DNA of 5,008 bases from CAYVOX01 sp964453035 (GTDB lineage Bacteria; Chloroflexota; Anaerolineae; Anaerolineales; Anaerolineaceae): NCBI GenBank assembly GCA_964453035.1, contig CAYVOX010000186.1, positions 1 to 5,008 of the forward strand, in the 5' to 3' direction. Made by a program: the position numbers and the translations under genes. The notes under the pieces are model-generated. The model searched no databases and was not told the DNA's origin. It worked only from the letters and a program-made list of their open reading frames with translations. Positions 1 through 5,008 of this stretch are shown here, piece after piece. How positions within the stretch are numbered: the first letter of the stretch is position 1; every line of letters begins with the position of its first letter.

Positions 1-1
1 G

Positions 2-2407
2 AAAATCCTGTTCGATAAAACCCTGGATGTGATTAAGAAAACTATCCCACTGCACAAGGAATTGCAGGATAAAGGCCAGATTGAGGTTATCACAACCCCT
101 TATGCGCACCCGATCCTGCCGCTGCTGGTGGATAGCAACCTGGCAAGCAAGGGCAGCCCTGGCATGGAACTGCCTGCTCGCTTCTCCTATCCGGTGGATG
201 CTCCCGCTCACCTGGATAAATCGGTGCAGATTTACAAAGATCACTACGGTAAAGCACCTGCCGGGTTGTGGCCCGGTGAGGGCTCAGTAGCCCAGGCGAT
301 TGTGCCGTATGTGCTCAAGGCGGGCTATTCCTGGATGGCGACCGGTGAGCCGGTACTGGCGAAATCGCTCAACATCAACTTCACCCGTGATACCAAAGAG
401 ACCGTCCAGCAGGCGGATGAACTCTACCGTCCATACTACGTGCAGAATGCCAATGGCGATAACCTGGCGGTGTTCTTCCGCGATGGGACGATCTCAGACA
501 AGATTGGCTTCACTTATTCCGGCCTGCCGGGAGCAGTGGCTGCGAAGGACTTGCTGGGCCGCCTGGAGAACATCCGCGCGCGACTGAAGGAGCAGGGTGC
601 CAAGGGACCCAATGTGGTCAGCATCATCCTGGACGGCGAAAACGCCTGGGAAAATTACGACAACGATGGCAAAGAATTTTTCGATGCCCTCTATAAGGGG
701 CTGGCAGAGAGCAAAACGGTCAAGACCATCACGCCCTCTGAATACATCAAGCAATTCCCCGAGCAAAAGGTTATCAAGGATCTCTTCCCGGCAGCCTGGT
801 TCCAGCCCAGCTTTGAAACCTGGATTGGCGAAGGTGAAGAGAACAAAGCCTGGGAAGTGCTGGGCAAGGTGCGCGAAGTGCTGGCAAAATACGAGGGCGG
901 TGTGCGCCAGGCCACTCCCGAGGCACTGGCTAAGGCCCGCGATTTTATGTATCTAGCAGAAGGCTCTGACTGGTTCTGGTGGTATGGCGCTGACCAGGAC
1001 TCCGGACAGGATACCTACTTCGACGAAGGTTTTCGCGCTCTGCTGGTTGAAGTCTTCAAGGCGCTGGGTGAACCCATTCCTGCCTACGTCAACATTCCCA
1101 TCATTGAGCCGAAGCCGGTAGCAGCTGCCACTCCGCTGCAGGGGATTTCCACACCGGTTATTGATGGAAAAACGGATGCCAAAGAGTGGGAGAAAGCCGC
1201 CAGCTACCCGGCTGAAGGCCAATCTCCTGCAACAGGGTTTGCTTACACTCTGGATGCCAAGAATCTGTATATCAAGGTGGATATCGGCAAATCGCTGGCT
1301 GCGGTTGAACGCATTGGCTTTTACCTGGCTGTGCCGCGCGCTAAGGTGAATTATCCCTTCACGCGCGCCAAGGATAAAGAGCCCACCGTGCTGACGGGCA
1401 TTGCCGCTACCCACCTGGTGGAGTGGTCTGGCAAACCGCAGCTTTCGGTCTACACGGCTTCTTCTGAGGGGTGGAGCGCGCCAACCGCAGCCGGCAACGC
1501 AGCAGCTGGAACGCCCTACGAATTTGCCATTCCGCTCACTGCGCTGGGTGAGCTGGAACCCGGTGACGATCTGCGCCTGGTGGTGGTTATCCAGCCGCAA
1601 AATCAACTGCTGCCCAAAGGTGGTCCCGGTCAGGTTATCCTGCCGGATCTGACCCAATCCAAAGCGGTGCTGGAAGTAGTTGACCCCGAGGGAGATGATA
1701 ACGGCCCCGGAACCTATACCTACCCCACCGATAGCGTCTTCACCGGCAAGAATTACGACCTGAAGGATTTCAAGGTCTCGACCGACGATAAGAACATCCT
1801 CTTTAAATTCACCTTTGCCGGCGCCGTGCCCAATCCGTGGGGGGCGGGGAATAACCTTTCAATCCAGACTTTGGACGTGTATATTGATAAAGACCCCGGG
1901 GCTGGAACCGGCGCGCGGTTGCTGCTGCCCGGGCGGAACGCTGCGCTCAGCAAGGGGAATGGCTGGGAATTTGCCGTCTGGGCCGAGGGTTGGACACCCC
2001 AGGTGGTGGTGCCGGATGCCAAGACCGGCAGCCCGGTGGAATTAACCGGCGTGAGCTTCAAGATCCTGGTCGATCCGGCTGCGCGGACGGTGCTGCTGCG
2101 CGTGCCAAAAACCGCTTTTGGCGAAGGCGACCCGGCCAAATGGGGTTTTGCAGCCGTGGTGTTGGGGCAGGAAGGATACCCTGCGGCGGGCGTGTGGCGC
2201 GTGCGGGACGTGGAGCAAAAAGCTGCCCAGTGGCGCTTTGGTGGCGCCCCGGCGGATACGAACCATACCCGCATCCTTGACGTGATCTGGCCAGCCGACA
2301 AAACGCCGTCCCAGAAGGACTTCCTGAGCCAGTACACCTCCAGCAACGCGGACGTGGGCACGCTCACCGCTGACGACTTCGCGCAGGTTCCGTTGTTGCT
2401 TCCGTAA
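2..2407 (+). CDS. Glycoside hydrolase family 57 protein (amylopullulanase-like), 5' end missing
   Basis: This is a likely alpha-glucan hydrolase (amylase/pullulanase type), probably exported. The frame is open to the left edge, so 801 residues are visible and the true start, any signal peptide and the GH57 HQP motif lie outside. Numbering below is from the codon at 2-4. Residues 1-360 are the GH57 catalytic part, with TTPYAHPILPLL near 31-42, GLWPGEGSV near 88-96, LDGENAWENY near 210-219 and ETWIGEGEENKAWE near 272-285. By homology to characterised GH57 pullulanases, Glu93 (codon 278-280) is the nucleophile and Asp211 (codon 632-634) the acid/base; both are present. Residues about 380-560 resemble a CBM9/DOMON-like beta domain (PVIDGKTDAKEW). 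Residues about 560-780 (DPEGDDNGPGTYTYPTD, then DVYIDKDPG, ending in RILDVIWP) resemble the glucodextranase C-terminal domain. A terminator follows immediately. The family is confident; the exact substrate is not. Confidence 0.9.
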   Translation, partial: KILFDKTLDVIKKTIPLHKELQDKGQIEVITTPYAHPILPLLVDSNLASKGSPGMELPARFSYPVDAPAHLDKSVQIYKDHYGKAPAGLWPGEGSVAQAIVPYVLKAGYSWMATGEPVLAKSLNINFTRDTKETVQQADELYRPYYVQNANGDNLAVFFRDGTISDKIGFTYSGLPGAVAAKDLLGRLENIRARLKEQGAKGPNVVSIILDGENAWENYDNDGKEFFDALYKGLAESKTVKTITPSEYIKQFPEQKVIKDLFPAAWFQPSFETWIGEGEENKAWEVLGKVREVLAKYEGGVRQATPEALAKARDFMYLAEGSDWFWWYGADQDSGQDTYFDEGFRALLVEVFKALGEPIPAYVNIPIIEPKPVAAATPLQGISTPVIDGKTDAKEWEKAASYPAEGQSPATGFAYTLDAKNLYIKVDIGKSLAAVERIGFYLAVPRAKVNYPFTRAKDKEPTVLTGIAATHLVEWSGKPQLSVYTASSEGWSAPTAAGNAAAGTPYEFAIPLTALGELEPGDDLRLVVVIQPQNQLLPKGGPGQVILPDLTQSKAVLEVVDPEGDDNGPGTYTYPTDSVFTGKNYDLKDFKVSTDDKNILFKFTFAGAVPNPWGAGNNLSIQTLDVYIDKDPGAGTGARLLLPGRNAALSKGNGWEFAVWAEGWTPQVVVPDAKTGSPVELTGVSFKILVDPAARTVLLRVPKTAFGEGDPAKWGFAAVVLGQEGYPAAGVWRVRDVEQKAAQWRFGGAPADTNHTRILDVIWPADKTPSQKDFLSQYTSSNADVGTLTADDFAQVPLLLP

Positions 2408-2425
2408 TTGCGCGTTAAAATCCAT

Positions 2426-2464
2426 GCCGGGGTTTCGCGGTTCGCGTGAAACCCCGGCTTTTTT
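2426..2464 (+). terminator. Rho-independent terminator after the GH57 gene
   Basis: An 11-bp perfect stem, GCCGGGGTTTC (2426-2436) with GAAACCCCGGC (2448-2458), encloses an 11-nt GC-rich loop that can itself pair partly. It is followed directly by six T residues (2459-2464). It starts 19 bp after the GH57 stop codon and separates that gene from the regulator downstream. Confidence 0.93.
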
Positions 2465-2470
2465 AATTAA

Positions 2471-2485
2471 TTGAGTTAGAATCAA
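2471..2485 (+). promoter_or_regulatory. Possible promoter and FNR-like inverted repeat upstream of the regulator gene
   Basis: TTGAG-TTAGA-ATCAA has the half-sites of an FNR-type box (TTGAT-N4-ATCAA), but its centre is one base longer than the consensus. It contains TAGAAT (2477-2482), a 5-of-6 match to a -10 hexamer. No convincing -35 exists, because that position falls in the terminator T-tract. If real, overlap of the box with the -10 would suit autorepression. This is weak evidence from short AT-rich sequence. Confidence 0.3.
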
Positions 2486-2504
2486 GGTTGGCAACTATCC
2501 AACT

Positions 2505-2510
2505 GAGAGG
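2505..2510 (+). promoter_or_regulatory. Ribosome binding site of the Crp/Fnr regulator
   Basis: GAGAGG lies 8 nt upstream of the ATG at 2519 and supports that start. The residues that follow (LAERLGKVEHFRGLTENEL) are the normal N-terminus of a Crp/Fnr effector domain, so no upstream start is needed. Confidence 0.7.
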
Positions 2511-2518
2511 CGATTGAA

Positions 2519-3244
2519 ATGGATCAACGCAAACTGGCTGAGCGGTTGGGAAAGGTGGAACATTTCCGCGGTTTGACTGAGAATGAACTGCTTGATATCG
2601 TCAATTCAGGCTACATCATTCGCTGCGCCAGCCAGCAGGTGGTTTTTGTGGAAGATGAACCCTCGAAGGGTTTGTTTGTGCTGCTCTCCGGGCGAATCCA
2701 GTTATGCAAGCTCAGCCCTCAGGGGCAAATTTCCATCCTTGGCATTTTCGAACCGGTGATTATGTTCAACGAGGTCTCGGCGGTTGACCGCGGCCCCACG
2801 CCTGCCACGGCGATTGCATTGCAAGAGAGCATCCTCTGGCGTATGCCTGCAGAGGAGCTGGAGGCGTTGGTACTGAGGTTTCCGCGTGTTGGGTTGGGGC
2901 TGTTGCGTGTGCTGGCGGCTCGCAACCGCAACTTAATCGGGCGCTTTGAGGATCTTTCCTTCCGGTCGGTTATGGCGCGCGCAGCCAAATTGCTGCTTGA
3001 AATCAGCCTCAACGGAGAGCAACCCATAGACCGGCGCCTGCACCCCAATCACCAACTGGCGGCGCAAATTGCCACCGTCCCGGAGGCTTTTAGCCGCTCG
3101 TTAAAACTATTCAAAGAATCCGGGCAAATCCAAACCACAACTCGCCAGATTCTCATTCTGCAACCGCTGGGCCTGTGCCAGGCGGCGCAGTTTAGCCCGG
3201 TTGATCCTGCCACGGGGCATGCGGCTGATGAGCTTGCGGGATAA
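2519..3244 (+). CDS. Crp/Fnr-family transcriptional regulator, Dnr/NnrR-like
   Basis: This 241-residue protein has the full family architecture. The cupin-like effector domain is at about 13-125, the long dimerisation helix at about 110-145 (ending near EDLSFRSVMARAAKLLLE) and a winged helix-turn-helix at about 172-216. The phosphate-binding cassette region reads F-N-E-V-S-A-V-D-R-G-P-T-P-A-T-A. The Gly before the Glu is Asn84, and the Arg-Ser that grips cAMP in CRP is replaced by P-A-T (95-97), so cAMP is unlikely to be the ligand. The N-terminal cysteine cluster of FNR is absent; the only cysteines are 36, 63 and 220. The recognition helix carries Glu189, Ser192 and Arg193, the E-x-x-S-R pattern that in FNR and Dnr-type proteins reads TTGAT half-sites. 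Together these point to a regulator responding to NO, redox or another signal. The gene stands alone behind a terminator, 76 bp upstream of the membrane protein it may control. The family is certain; the signal is inferred. Confidence 0.93.
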   Translation: MDQRKLAERLGKVEHFRGLTENELLDIVNSGYIIRCASQQVVFVEDEPSKGLFVLLSGRIQLCKLSPQGQISILGIFEPVIMFNEVSAVDRGPTPATAIALQESILWRMPAEELEALVLRFPRVGLGLLRVLAARNRNLIGRFEDLSFRSVMARAAKLLLEISLNGEQPIDRRLHPNHQLAAQIATVPEAFSRSLKLFKESGQIQTTTRQILILQPLGLCQAAQFSPVDPATGHAADELAG

Positions 3245-3256
3245 TGACAAAAGTCA
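3245..3256 (+). promoter_or_regulatory. Candidate Crp/Fnr operator upstream of the membrane-protein operon
   Basis: TGAC-AAAA-GTCA is a perfect inverted repeat with the 4-nt centre typical of FNR-type boxes. Including flanking bases it is ATGAC-N4-GTCAA, against the FNR consensus TTGAT-N4-ATCAA. It begins directly after the regulator's TAA. Its centre (3250.5) lies 41.5 bp upstream of a start point near 3292, which is where the -10-like TATTTT at 3280-3285 would place it. That is the geometry of a class II activated promoter. The palindrome is seen; its binding by the adjacent regulator is inferred. Confidence 0.5.
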
Positions 3257-3276
3257 ATGATTTTTCGCGCGTGTTG

Positions 3277-3290
3277 TGTTATTTTTAACA
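3277..3290 (+). promoter_or_regulatory. 14-bp palindrome overlapping a possible -10 element
   Basis: TGTTA-TTTT-TAACA is a perfect 5-bp inverted repeat with a 4-nt spacer, centred 33 bp (about three helical turns) downstream of the TGAC/GTCA palindrome. It contains TATTTT (3280-3285), a 4-of-6 match to the -10 consensus. It could be a second operator, simply the AT-rich promoter core, or chance. Confidence 0.35.
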
Positions 3291-3307
3291 AGCCAAATCA
3301 ATTGTTA

Positions 3308-3312
3308 AAGGA
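3308..3312 (+). promoter_or_regulatory. Ribosome binding site of the 12-helix membrane protein
   Basis: AAGGA lies 8 nt before the ATG at 3321. The first residues (MQFIRERYNFLFRSTKG) form a short basic cytoplasmic tail before the first membrane helix, which agrees with this start. Confidence 0.65.
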
Positions 3313-3320
3313 AAAGCGAG

Positions 3321-4805
3321 ATGCAATTTATCAGGGAACGCTATAACTTCTTGTTCCGCTCCACCAAAGGGTTGATCCTCACCGCCATTGCGGCGATAGC
3401 GTTGACCACCGCCTTTTTTGGCACGCTTTCTGGTCCGATGGAGGGTCTGGGAATCAAGGACTTCATGGTGAAGTACTTTGGCCTCAGCCTGCTGCCTGGT
3501 GAGCGCGAGGGGCGCATCATCATCCTCTACCATTCCATTGCTATGGCGGTGGTAGCGATTGAAACCTACATGATTACAGCGCTTTACCCGATGAAAACTG
3601 AGGAAAAGACCCGCATCAATGCTACCATCACAGTTGGGTACCTCACCTCGCTGATTTTTGGCCTGCTCTTCGCCTATTTTGGCAAAAATTTTGTCTTCCA
3701 CGGTGTCTTTATCGCCGGTCAAACCATCATCTTCTTTGCCGGGATGTTGCTGGCTGCAGCCCTGTGGCCCTGGCAAAAAGCTTACCTCATCACAGATTCG
3801 GACCGGGCACGCACCAAAGGCGGCGTGGATATTGAGCGCGTGGCGTTATTTGTGATGGCGCTGGCAACCCTGGGTTCTGTCCTTTTTGCGGCTGTGCCCG
3901 GATCGCTGTTTGGCAACGGCTTTGAATCCTTCCTGGCGGAGGATATCATCCGCGAGCCGGTCAAGAATGCGCTTGAGAGGGCGATCATTGGGCATTTGCA
4001 TATCATGCTAACTCTGATTGCTATTGCACTCACGCTTATCCTCTCGCGCTGGTTTGATTTCAGGGGCAAGTTGCACAAATGGTCCATGCCGCTGCTGATC
4101 GTTGGCACACTCATCATTACTGCCGGTGTGTGGATTATCGTGCCCTACCAGCCGATTGCGCACATCATCATCAACGTGGGATCAGCCCCGGTCCTGGTGG
4201 TATCTGCGCTGCTGGCGTATTACGGGTGGCGCAAATTAATCAACGAAAAACTGGCTGAGAAGAAGACTACTAAACCTGGTTTTGGCCAGAAACTGAAAGC
4301 CCTGTTGAGCGACCCGCTCAAGTTCGGTGCACTCTGGCAAATGATATACATGAACTTTGTGGTAACTTTTGTGGGCATCTTTATGGCTGTCCGGCTGGAT
4401 AAGGTTATTCGCATGTGGCCAGCCCGTGAAGAGCGCATCGTGCTGACCGGGCACTGGCACGTGCTGGCCTCGCTCATTGCCACCATCATCCTGCTGTATT
4501 ACGCCGACTTATCCGGGCTCAAAGGCCGCCTGCGTCAGTGGTTTGGATGGATTGTGATCATCGCCTCGGATGTGGCTTTTGCCGCCGTGGCGCTGTTTGA
4601 GACCAAGCGCCTTTACGTGGACGAGGTTTCTCAGCAACCGATGGTGGATATCACCATGATTTTAACGGACGCGGGGGTAGCCATCACCTTACTGGCGCTG
4701 GCTGCGCTGATGGTATGGCGGCTGGTGGACCTGTTCAAGCGCAGAGGTCGCTGGAGCAAAGAAACAGGCAGCATTGAAATTGAGTCTGAGGAGGTGTCGC
4801 AATGA
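3321..4805 (+). CDS. 12-helix membrane protein resembling heme-copper oxidase / NO-reductase subunit I
   Basis: The 494-residue protein is strongly hydrophobic, with helices near 17-36, 66-89, 100-120, 124-150, 172-192, 220-243, 254-274, 279-303, 338-358, 372-396, 406-426 and 441-468. Basic residues cluster in the N-tail, the loops after even-numbered helices and the C-tail, so both ends should be cytoplasmic. Histidines lie at the outer ends of TM2 (His71), TM6 (G-H225-L-H227) and TM10 (G-H378-W-H380), and at the starts of TM4 (His127) and TM8 (His281). Twelve helices, TM2 His and TM10 H-x-H near the outer face match the heme-ligand layout of heme-copper oxidase subunit I. The TM7 His-His pair and the TM6 H-P-E-V-Y motif that bind CuB are missing, so an ordinary oxidase is unlikely. 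It overlaps the next gene by 4 nt and lacks any terminator after the regulator upstream. The membrane topology is confident; the family assignment is inference and it may belong to an uncharacterised family. Confidence 0.62.
   Translation: MQFIRERYNFLFRSTKGLILTAIAAIALTTAFFGTLSGPMEGLGIKDFMVKYFGLSLLPGEREGRIIILYHSIAMAVVAIETYMITALYPMKTEEKTRINATITVGYLTSLIFGLLFAYFGKNFVFHGVFIAGQTIIFFAGMLLAAALWPWQKAYLITDSDRARTKGGVDIERVALFVMALATLGSVLFAAVPGSLFGNGFESFLAEDIIREPVKNALERAIIGHLHIMLTLIAIALTLILSRWFDFRGKLHKWSMPLLIVGTLIITAGVWIIVPYQPIAHIIINVGSAPVLVVSALLAYYGWRKLINEKLAEKKTTKPGFGQKLKALLSDPLKFGALWQMIYMNFVVTFVGIFMAVRLDKVIRMWPAREERIVLTGHWHVLASLIATIILLYYADLSGLKGRLRQWFGWIVIIASDVAFAAVALFETKRLYVDEVSQQPMVDITMILTDAGVAITLLALAALMVWRLVDLFKRRGRWSKETGSIEIESEEVSQ
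3366..4730 (+). repeat. Three diverged 4-helix repeats within the membrane protein
   Basis: Protein-level units cover residues about 16-152 (nt 3366-3776), 171-304 (3831-4232) and 336-470 (4326-4730). The second helix of each starts alike: R-I-I-I-L-Y-H71, R-A-I-I-G-H225-L-H and R-I-V-L-T-G-H378-W-H. The following loop and third helix are alike in units 2 and 3: F-R-G-K-L-H-K-W and L-K-G-R-L-R-Q-W, then L-L-I-V-G and I-V-I-I-A. The fourth helices begin H127-G-V-F-I-A-G, H281-I-I-I-N-V-G and D443-I-T-M-I-L-T and end in W-P-W-Q-K, Y-G-W-R-K and M-V-W-R-L. I aligned these by eye; the DNA itself is not repetitive, so any duplication is ancient. Confidence 0.6.
4788..4796 (+). promoter_or_regulatory. 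Strong Shine-Dalgarno inside the membrane-protein gene, for the lipoprotein
   Basis: GAGGAGGTG contains AGGAGGTG, a near-perfect complement of the 16S rRNA tail, ending 5 nt before the ATG at 4802. Together with the ATGA stop-start overlap (4802-4805) it indicates translational coupling of the two genes. Confidence 0.85.
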
Positions 4806-5008
4806 AGCGCCTGATCCTCCTCTCCGCGTTGGTGGTTTTGCTGATGACATCCTGCTCCCCTGCGCCCCTTCCAAAGAGCACCACGCCGATCGATACGGGC
4901 ATCATGGCAAATGCCTGGGTGAAAATCCCTGCCGGATCGTTCCACAAGGGATACCACAACGAACCGGCAGCCATCAAATATGATTACGAAATGCAGCTCA
5001 CACTGGTC
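4802..5008 (+). CDS. Lipoprotein with formylglycine-generating-enzyme (SUMF1/NirV-like) domain, 3' end missing
   Basis: Sixty-nine residues are visible before the right edge. Residues 1-17 are a lipoprotein signal peptide: basic MKR, a hydrophobic core, then L-L-M-T-S-Cys18, a lipobox with Met at the usual Leu position. Cys18 would be lipidated and anchor the protein on the outer face of the membrane. A Ser/Pro/Thr linker follows. From residue 39, W-V-K-I-P-A-G-S-F-H-K-G and then D-Y-E-M-Q-L-T-L-V at 61-69 match the opening of FGE-sulfatase (SUMF1) domains, which usually start V-x-I-P-A-G-x-F-x-M-G and continue into V-T-N-x-x-Y. In bacteria this fold includes formylglycine-generating enzymes, many non-catalytic exported proteins and the nitrite-reductase accessory protein NirV. 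The start is fixed by a strong ribosome site and a 4-nt overlap with the membrane-protein gene, so the two products probably act together outside the cytoplasm. The active-site cysteines, if present, lie beyond the window, so activity cannot be judged. Confidence 0.78.
   Translation, partial: MKRLILLSALVVLLMTSCSPAPLPKSTTPIDTGIMANAWVKIPAGSFHKGYHNEPAAIKYDYEMQLTLV

Noticed and set aside
29..31. GTG as the start codon of the GH57 gene
   Set aside because: The same frame is open to the left edge, the GTG has no ribosome binding site, and the GH57 domain would lack its first part. The gene simply continues beyond the window.
953..1657. Long open frame on the minus strand (234 codons)
   Set aside because: It is antisense to the GH57 gene, whose protein has clear family motifs. 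The minus-strand translation is low in recognisable structure and is a by-product of codon bias.
1838..1849. G-rich run (GTGGGGGGCGGG) as a slippage or quadruplex site
   Set aside because: It encodes the conserved P-W-G-A-G-N segment of the glucodextranase-C-like domain in an uninterrupted frame, and four separate G-tracts are not present.
1753..2494. Two further overlapping minus-strand open frames (1753-2367 and 2042-2494)
   Set aside because: Both are opposite the glucodextranase-C-like domain; the second also reads through the terminator. Neither translation shows a recognisable domain.
3286..3307. TAACAA (3286-3291) paired with TTGTTA (3302-3307)
   Set aside because: This is a weak AT-only stem with a 10-nt loop and no T-tract, so it is not a terminator. 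It overlaps the better 4-nt-spacer palindrome and may be chance.
3285..3776. Minus-strand open frame of 163 codons
   Set aside because: It is antisense to the first four membrane helices. Its translation is rich in charged residues, as expected for the complement of hydrophobic codons, and shows no domain.
4774..4983. Plus-strand open frame of 69 codons
   Set aside because: It is out of frame with the lipoprotein gene at 4802, which has the strong ribosome site, a lipobox and an FGE-like motif.

Overview
This window looks like chromosomal DNA from a heterotrophic bacterium, most plausibly a member of the Chloroflexota (Anaerolineae-like). That guess rests on the type of GH57 enzyme, the style of the Crp/Fnr regulator (an N-E-V pocket with P-A-T-A) and the moderately high GC content. 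It is inference from recalled family resemblance and was not tested by a search. All four genes lie on the + strand. I see no tRNA, rRNA, CRISPR array, insertion sequence, attachment site or sign of recent transfer.

Layout. (1) Positions 2-2407 hold the 3' part of a large glycoside hydrolase family 57 gene whose start lies left of the window. It encodes the later part of an amylopullulanase-like catalytic domain, a CBM9/DOMON-like beta domain and a glucodextranase-C-like domain. A strong intrinsic terminator at 2426-2464 closes this transcription unit. (2) Positions 2519-3244 encode a Crp/Fnr-family regulator that lacks the cAMP-pocket signature and the Fe-S cysteines of FNR, but carries the FNR-type E-x-x-S-R recognition-helix motif. 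(3) A 76-bp gap follows, with two 4-nt-spacer palindromes and a possible -10 box. (4) Positions 3321-4805 encode a 12-helix membrane protein. It is built from three repeats of four helices, with histidines at the outer ends of TM2, TM6 and TM10, resembling the pseudo-threefold core of heme-copper oxidase / NO-reductase subunit I but without the usual TM7 His-His copper ligands. (5) An ATGA overlap leads directly into a lipoprotein gene (4802 to beyond the right edge) that begins a formylglycine-generating-enzyme/SUMF1-like domain, the fold also found in NirV.

How the parts may work together. The GH57 enzyme appears to be a separate alpha-glucan degradation unit. The regulator, the membrane protein and the lipoprotein look like one functional module: a Dnr/NnrR-like sensor next to a candidate operator, controlling a translationally coupled pair of a putative heme membrane protein and an exported SUMF1-type lipoprotein. 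A role in respiration or nitrogen-oxide handling is an attractive hypothesis but is not demonstrated here. This unusual pair is the most interesting content of the window.
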